DNA of 64,000 nt, from contig JAAYNV010000040.1 of the NCBI GenBank assembly GCA_012520645.1, positions 1 to 64,000 on the forward strand. Reading direction: 5' to 3'. The DNA comes from Clostridiales bacterium (GTDB lineage Bacteria; Bacillota; Clostridia; Lachnospirales; Lachnospiraceae). Every line of letters begins with the position of its first letter. The stretch's first letter is position 1. Shown here one piece after another: positions 59,269 through 64,000 of this stretch. The notes beneath the pieces are model-generated. The model worked only from the letters and a program-made list of their open reading frames with translations, did no database searches and was not told the origin of the DNA. Both the position numbers and the translations under genes were made by a program.

Positions 59269-60041
59269 AGCAGATACTGCTTCATGGTTTTCAGCGCATT
59301 CTTTTCAAGGCGTGAGACCTGTGCCTGGGAGATGCCGATCAGTTCGGCAACTTCCATCTGGGTCTTACCTTCGAAAAAGCGGAGCGTAATAATTTCATTT
59401 TCCCGCTTGTTCAGGCGTTTCATTGCTTCACTTAAGGAGAGGTGTTCGACCCACACCTCTTCTTTATTTTTTTTATCACTGATCTGATCCATGACATAGA
59501 GCGTATCACCGCCGTCTGTATAGACCGGATCATAAAGACTCATCGGATTCTGGATGGCATCCAGAGCATAGACGATGTCTTCCTTGGAAATTCCGATTTC
59601 CTCTGCAATTTCCGTAATGGTCGGTTCTTTTAGATTTTTCCGGGTCAGATATTCTTTGGTGTAGATTGCCTTATAGGCAGTGTCCTTTAAGGAACGGGAT
59701 ACGCGGATTGTGTTGTTGTCCCGAAGAAAACGCCGTATCTCCCCGATGATCATGGGAACCGCGTAGGTTGAAAATTTGACATTCAGGGTGGAGTCAAAAT
59801 TATCGATGGCCTTGATCAGGCCGATGCAGCCAATCTGGAACAGATCATCCACGTTTTCATTGCTGGAGGAAAAGCGTTTGATGACACTCAGAACAAGCCG
59901 GAGGTTTCCTTCGATATAACGTTCTCTTGCGTCCATATCCCCGTTTTCAATCCGGCTGAACAGCTCTTCCTTTTCGTCGAGCTTTAGAAGGGGAAGCTTG
60001 GAGGTATTTACACCACATATTTCAACTTTTCCATTTACCAT
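59265..60041 (-). CDS. sigG: Sporulation sigma factor SigG
   Basis: [38 protein letters not shown]; internal ATG preferred. Confidence 0.9.
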   Translation of the reverse strand: MVNGKVEICGVNTSKLPLLKLDEKEELFSRIENGDMDARERYIEGNLRLVLSVIKRFSSSNENVDDLFQIGCIGLIKAIDNFDSTLNVKFSTYAVPMIIGEIRRFLRDNNTIRVSRSLKDTAYKAIYTKEYLTRKNLKEPTITEIAEEIGISKEDIVYALDAIQNPMSLYDPVYTDGGDTLYVMDQISDKKNKEEVWVEHLSLSEAMKRLNKRENEIITLRFFEGKTQMEVAELIGISQAQVSRLEKNALKTMKQYLL

Positions 60042-60136
60042 TTTTTTTGTCTGCTCCTGTCCTTTTTTACCTCGTTTATAAAATAAACCGAAGGCTCTTA
60101 ACAAAAGGATGTACAGGAAGCGGATGAAATATTCAG

Positions 60137-60370
60137 CTAAAGACACAAATCCACGAGAATGATATCGGGACCGATCTGACGGATATCCTTGAAGCAGATA
60201 CAGAAATCATTTGCCGGTTTGAAAAAGTTGCAGAAGGAATTTCCACTGCTTACGACGATTTTGCAGATGCAGCCGGTACATTCGTCAAATTCCAGATCGG
60301 TCACGTGTCCCAGCTTCTTGCAGTCTTTTATATTGATGACTTCCTTGTCGGAAAAATCACTCAGCATCAT
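60137..60370 (-). CDS. YlmC/YmxH-family PRC-barrel protein
   Basis: MLSDFSDKEVINIKDCKKLGHVTDLEFDECTGCI. Confidence 0.85.
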   Translation of the reverse strand: MMLSDFSDKEVINIKDCKKLGHVTDLEFDECTGCICKIVVSSGNSFCNFFKPANDFCICFKDIRQIGPDIILVDLCL

Positions 60371-60430
60371 GATAGGTTCTACCTTCTTCTTTTTATTATT
60401 CTATGCGGATCCGGGTGAGAAGGTGCCCAG

Positions 60431-60459
60431 TTGACATAAGTAAAATACTGCCTTATAAT
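60431..60459 (+). promoter_or_regulatory. Sigma-A promoter of nrdR
   Basis: TTGACA-17-TATAAT. Confidence 0.85.
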
Positions 60460-60503
60460 AAAAACAATACGAACAATCGTAAACATAGTTTGGAGGGTAT
60501 CTT

Positions 60504-60974
60504 ATGAAGTGTCCGTTTTGCAGCCATGAAAACACCAGAGTCATTGATTCCAGACCGGCAGAGGATAATAATTCGATCAGACGCCGCCGGGTCTGCGATG
60601 AATGCGGGAAACGCTTTACCACCTATGAAAAGGTCGAGACGATTCCGCTTATTATTATCAAGAAGGACGATAACAGAGAAGCCTATGACCGTTCCAAAAT
60701 TGAAGCCGGAGTTTTGCGGGCATGCCATAAGAGACCGATCAGTGCCAGCCAGATTACCCAGTTGATCAATGCGGTAGAGACAGAAATTTTTAATATGGAA
60801 GAAAAAGAGATTCCGAGTCGTGTGATCGGAGAACTGGTGATGAATAAGCTCAAGGATCTGGAAGCTGTTGCTTATGTCCGTTTTGCTTCTGTATACCGGG
60901 AGTTTAAAGACATCAATACCTTCATGGAAGAACTGAAGGATGTGCTGAGTACGGAAGAGATTAAGAAGAAATAA
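60504..60974 (+). CDS. nrdR: Transcriptional repressor NrdR
   Basis: MKCPFCSHENTRVIDSRPAEDNNSIRRRRVCDECGKRFTTYE. Confidence 0.97.
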   Translation: MKCPFCSHENTRVIDSRPAEDNNSIRRRRVCDECGKRFTTYEKVETIPLIIIKKDDNREAYDRSKIEAGVLRACHKRPISASQITQLINAVETEIFNMEEKEIPSRVIGELVMNKLKDLEAVAYVRFASVYREFKDINTFMEELKDVLSTEEIKKK

Positions 60975-60979
60975 GGAGC

Positions 60980-61261
60980 ATGGACATCAAAATGGAAGAA
61001 GAAAAGAAGGCGGCTCTTGCCTCCCTTAGAAAAAAACTGGACATTGCCAACAAATTCAGACTGGCGTTTCTTTTTATTGCACTGGTCATTCTGTTGATGG
61101 TTTTCTGGGGAAATAAATTATGGGAGGGACAGGTGTGGTTTGAAGCATTCCGAAGCAAAAGCTATACGATTGCCTTATGGGACCTGCTCTTAATGTTTTT
61201 TGCCACTTTTGCAAAACTGATTATTGCGATGCGGTATAATAAACTGTTAAAGAAAATGTAG
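60980..61261 (+). CDS. Small two-TM membrane protein
   Basis: Two hydrophobic segments; close behind nrdR. Confidence 0.55.
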   Translation: MDIKMEEEKKAALASLRKKLDIANKFRLAFLFIALVILLMVFWGNKLWEGQVWFEAFRSKSYTIALWDLLLMFFATFAKLIIAMRYNKLLKKM

Positions 61262-61336
61262 AAAGAGTGATTTCTTAGCATTTTCTGAGCAGGCAGATGG
61301 TTGACCGGAGAGTGATTCTTGTGATAATTTGATATT

Positions 61337-61474
61337 GTTAAGAGGGAGTAGTTTTTATGTAAAGCCAACATACCCCGGTGAGAAGGACCGTGGTTTTACA
61401 TCTTTCCCATGGAAAGTACGAGACTTTTAGCGTACCCGGATGAAATTCCGGGTATGTTAAGGGTCTCTTTTTTT
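61337..61474 (+). promoter_or_regulatory. yybP-ykoY (Mn2+)-like riboswitch with terminator
   Basis: GTTAAGAGGGAGTAG ... TACGAGACTTTTAGC pairing as P1; internal helix ATGTAAAGCC/GGTTTTACAT; hairpin CTTTCC-CAT-GGAAAG; terminator 61420-61474. Confidence 0.75.
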
Positions 61475-61502
61475 GAAAATAACAGAAAGGGAGAATGAAA
61501 AT

Positions 61503-63143
61503 ATGGAATGGAGCAGTATACTCGCATTGCCTGGTGGATTGGCACTTTTTCTTTATGGGATGCAGATGATGAGCGGCGGCTTGGAGGCGGCAGCCGGAAA
61601 TCGTATGAAATCAATTTTAGAGAAGCTGACTTCGAATCGTATCAAAGGAGTGCTGGTTGGCGCAGCAATTACTGCAGTCATACAGTCCTCTTCCGCTACA
61701 ACCGTTATGGTTGTTGGATTTGTCAATTCCGGGCTGATGAGTCTGACCCAGGCAATCTGGATTATTATGGGTGCCAATATCGGTACAACGATTACGGGAC
61801 AGCTCATTGCGCTGGACATCAGTGCCATTGCACCATTTATTGCATTTGCAGGTGTGGTTCTGGTGGTTTTTACCAAAAACGAAAGGCTGCATCATATCGG
61901 GGATATTATAGCCGGTCTGGGAGTACTCTTTATCGGTATGGAAATGATGGGAAATGCCATGGAACCGCTGCAGTATTGTGCAGGGTTTAGGCGGATCATC
62001 ACACAGTTTGACAATCCTTTTTTTGGCATTCTTGCAGGTGCCATCTTTACCGCCATGATACAATCCTCGTCAGCATCGGTTGGTATTTTACAGGCGTTGG
62101 CGGGAAGCGGAATGATCGGGCTTTCCGGGGCGGTATATGTGCTGTTTGGACAAAATATCGGAACCTGTATTACAGCAGTATTAGCCTCCATCGGAACAAA
62201 AGTAAATGCCAGACGGACCACTCTGATTCATCTGATGTTCAATATTTTCGGAACGATCGTTTTTACCCTGATCTGTCTGTGCACGGGTTTTATTCCATGG
62301 GTGGAACAGCTTGTACCGGATAATCCTGTGGCACAGATTGCCAATGTACATACTATCTTTAATGTGGTTACAACGCTGCTTCTCCTGCCGGTGGGGGCAT
62401 ATCTCGGGAAAATCGCCGTAAAGATTTTGCCGGAAAAGGAGGAGGATCTGGAAGCTAAAAGGCAGCTTTTATATCTGACACCAATTGATTATCGCAGAGG
62501 GCATCTGGTGGGGCAGCTTTCGGTATCCATTTCGGGACTTTTGAAAGAAATCAGGCGGATGCACAGTCTGGTCAGAGAAAATGTAGAGGCGGCATTTGAA
62601 GCAGTCCTAAGGGGAGAAGAGGAAGGATATTCGGCAATTCAGGATAAGGAAGAATACATTGATTACCTGAATGCAGAGATTTCCAGTTACATTGGAAAGG
62701 TTATGGTTATGGAGATGTCGGAACAGGATTCAAAGCTGATTAGCGCCTGTTTTTCGGTGATCGGGAATCTGGAACGAATTGGAGATCATGCCATGAACAT
62801 AGCGGGCTATGCGGCAGATCTACAGAGGAGAGGATTGGAACTTTCACCGTTTGCAAAAATCGAAGTGCTGAAGATGAAGGAAATTTCCTTACAGGCAGTG
62901 GATAATATCAGTGGAAAAGAGGGAATGCTTTTTTATAGAGTTTTGGAACAGGCGGCTAAATATGAGCAGAAAATAGATGATATGAATGAAGAATTCAGAG
63001 AGAATCAGGTACAGCGGATGAAGGAGGGGCTGTGTAAACCGCAGGCAGGGATTCTGTTTTCAGAAATGCTTACGGACTTTGAACGGATCGGAGATCATAC
63101 TTTGAATATAGCAAACCAGTATCGCAGAATGGAAAAACAGTAA
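61503..63143 (+). CDS. Na/Pi cotransporter family with PhoU-like C-terminus
   Basis: AAITAVIQSSSATTVMVVGFVNSG; TAMIQSSSASVGILQALAGSG. Confidence 0.93.
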   Translation: MEWSSILALPGGLALFLYGMQMMSGGLEAAAGNRMKSILEKLTSNRIKGVLVGAAITAVIQSSSATTVMVVGFVNSGLMSLTQAIWIIMGANIGTTITGQLIALDISAIAPFIAFAGVVLVVFTKNERLHHIGDIIAGLGVLFIGMEMMGNAMEPLQYCAGFRRIITQFDNPFFGILAGAIFTAMIQSSSASVGILQALAGSGMIGLSGAVYVLFGQNIGTCITAVLASIGTKVNARRTTLIHLMFNIFGTIVFTLICLCTGFIPWVEQLVPDNPVAQIANVHTIFNVVTTLLLLPVGAYLGKIAVKILPEKEEDLEAKRQLLYLTPIDYRRGHLVGQLSVSISGLLKEIRRMHSLVRENVEAAFEAVLRGEEEGYSAIQDKEEYIDYLNAEISSYIGKVMVMEMSEQDSKLISACFSVIGNLERIGDHAMNIAGYAADLQRRGLELSPFAKIEVLKMKEISLQAVDNISGKEGMLFYRVLEQAAKYEQKIDDMNEEFRENQVQRMKEGLCKPQAGILFSEMLTDFERIGDHTLNIANQYRRMEKQ

Positions 63144-63166
63144 GTCGGAAAGGAAGGAACAGATAT

Positions 63167-64000
63167 ATGGCAGAAAAGTGGCATGCAAAAGAAATCAGGG
63201 AGATTTATGATACATTGAGTATTTCCGGAGAGGGTCTTTCTGGTGAAGAGGCAAAAAGACGTCAGGAGAAGTATGGAAGAAATGAGTTGGCAGAGAACGG
63301 AAAGAAGAGTATACTGCGTATTTTTATGGAACAGTTTCAGGATTTTTTGGTACTGATACTCATTGTGGCGGCTGTAATGTCCGGTTTTATGGGAGATCTG
63401 GAGAGCAGTCTGGTCATTCTGGCAGTCATTACCATGAATGCCGTTTTAGGAACAATTCAGAACAAAAAGGCGGAGCAGTCCTTAGAAGGTCTGAAAAAAA
63501 TGTCAGCCCCGCAAGCAAAGGTGTTACGGGATGGGGAACTGACTGAACTTGCGGCAGCGCAACTGGTACCGGGGGACATTTTGTTTCTGGAGGCGGGCGA
63601 TTTTGTTCCGGCAGACGGACGGATTCTGGAAAATGCCAGCATGAAGTTCAATGAAAGTGCCCTGACAGGAGAGAGCGTTACAGTGGAGAAATCCACGGAG
63701 GTGCTTGCGGCGGAAACATCGCTTTGTGACCGGAAGAATATGGTATTTTCCGGCAGCTTTTTAACCTACGGCAGAGGAAAGGTTGTAGTGACGGATACTG
63801 GTATGAATACGGAACTTGGGAAAATAGCGGTATTGCTTAAGAATACGAAGGAGAAGCTTACGCCACTGCAGGTCAGTCTGAACCGGTTCGGACGAAGTCT
63901 TTCGTTTCTGATCCTTGGAATCTGCGTGGTACTGTTTGTGATCAGTACGATGCGGGGAATGAAAATGGCAGATGCTTTTTTGTTTGCGGTGGCTTTGGCA
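63167..64000 (+). CDS. Cation-translocating P-type ATPase (partial)
   Basis: MAEKWHAKEIREIYDTLSISGEGLSGEEAKRRQEKYGRNELAE...; SALTGESVTVEK; open to window end. Confidence 0.9.
   Translation, partial: MAEKWHAKEIREIYDTLSISGEGLSGEEAKRRQEKYGRNELAENGKKSILRIFMEQFQDFLVLILIVAAVMSGFMGDLESSLVILAVITMNAVLGTIQNKKAEQSLEGLKKMSAPQAKVLRDGELTELAAAQLVPGDILFLEAGDFVPADGRILENASMKFNESALTGESVTVEKSTEVLAAETSLCDRKNMVFSGSFLTYGRGKVVVTDTGMNTELGKIAVLLKNTKEKLTPLQVSLNRFGRSLSFLILGICVVLFVISTMRGMKMADAFLFAVALA

Noticed and set aside
1-64000. CRISPR arrays, rRNA and tRNA genes
   Set aside because: No regularly spaced repeat array and no tRNA/rRNA signature seen by eye; a dedicated scan (tRNAscan-SE, CRISPR finder) was not possible.

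Overview
The window is a Lachnospiraceae-like (low-GC Clostridia) chromosome segment, read from the sequence and the supplied ORF track only; no searches were run. (1) About 1-5.1 kb is a decaying accessory edge: a serine-recombinase tail with an in-frame stop, WYL, DJ-1 and GyrI-like genes, a truncated LysR, a CMD-cupin gene with an in-frame TGA, and an EFR1 flavodoxin-ferredoxin gene flanked by a repeated promoter/leader. (2) About 5.3-9.7 kb is a MoxR/DUF58/transglutaminase operon, frameshifted at a T6 run. (3) About 9.7-12.2 kb is a cobalamin riboswitch followed by a lipoprotein CbiK-like chelatase and a two-repeat lipoprotein. (4) About 12.2-17.6 kb is a divergent TetR plus SCP2/hydrolase/condensation-like/ACP/AMP-ligase cluster with paired palindromic operators; this is a candidate small acyl- or peptidyl-product system. 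(5) About 18.6-27.3 kb is a GNAT-TetR operon, then a perfect CIRCE element upstream of a close-packed run: MarR, citrate synthase, TIR-TM-DUF6273, an FG-GAP-like secreted protein, a two-component system and a membrane protein. (6) The rest is mostly core: MCP, murE, priA, def, fmt, rsmB, rlmN, PP2C/PrkC, rsgA, ychF, lgt, a dcw cluster with five 10-bp-phased MraZ-type boxes, spoIIGA (frameshifted at T6), sigE, an inverted sigG, nrdR, and a yybP-ykoY (Mn2+)-like leader upstream of an Na/Pi cotransporter and a P-type ATPase cut off by the window end.
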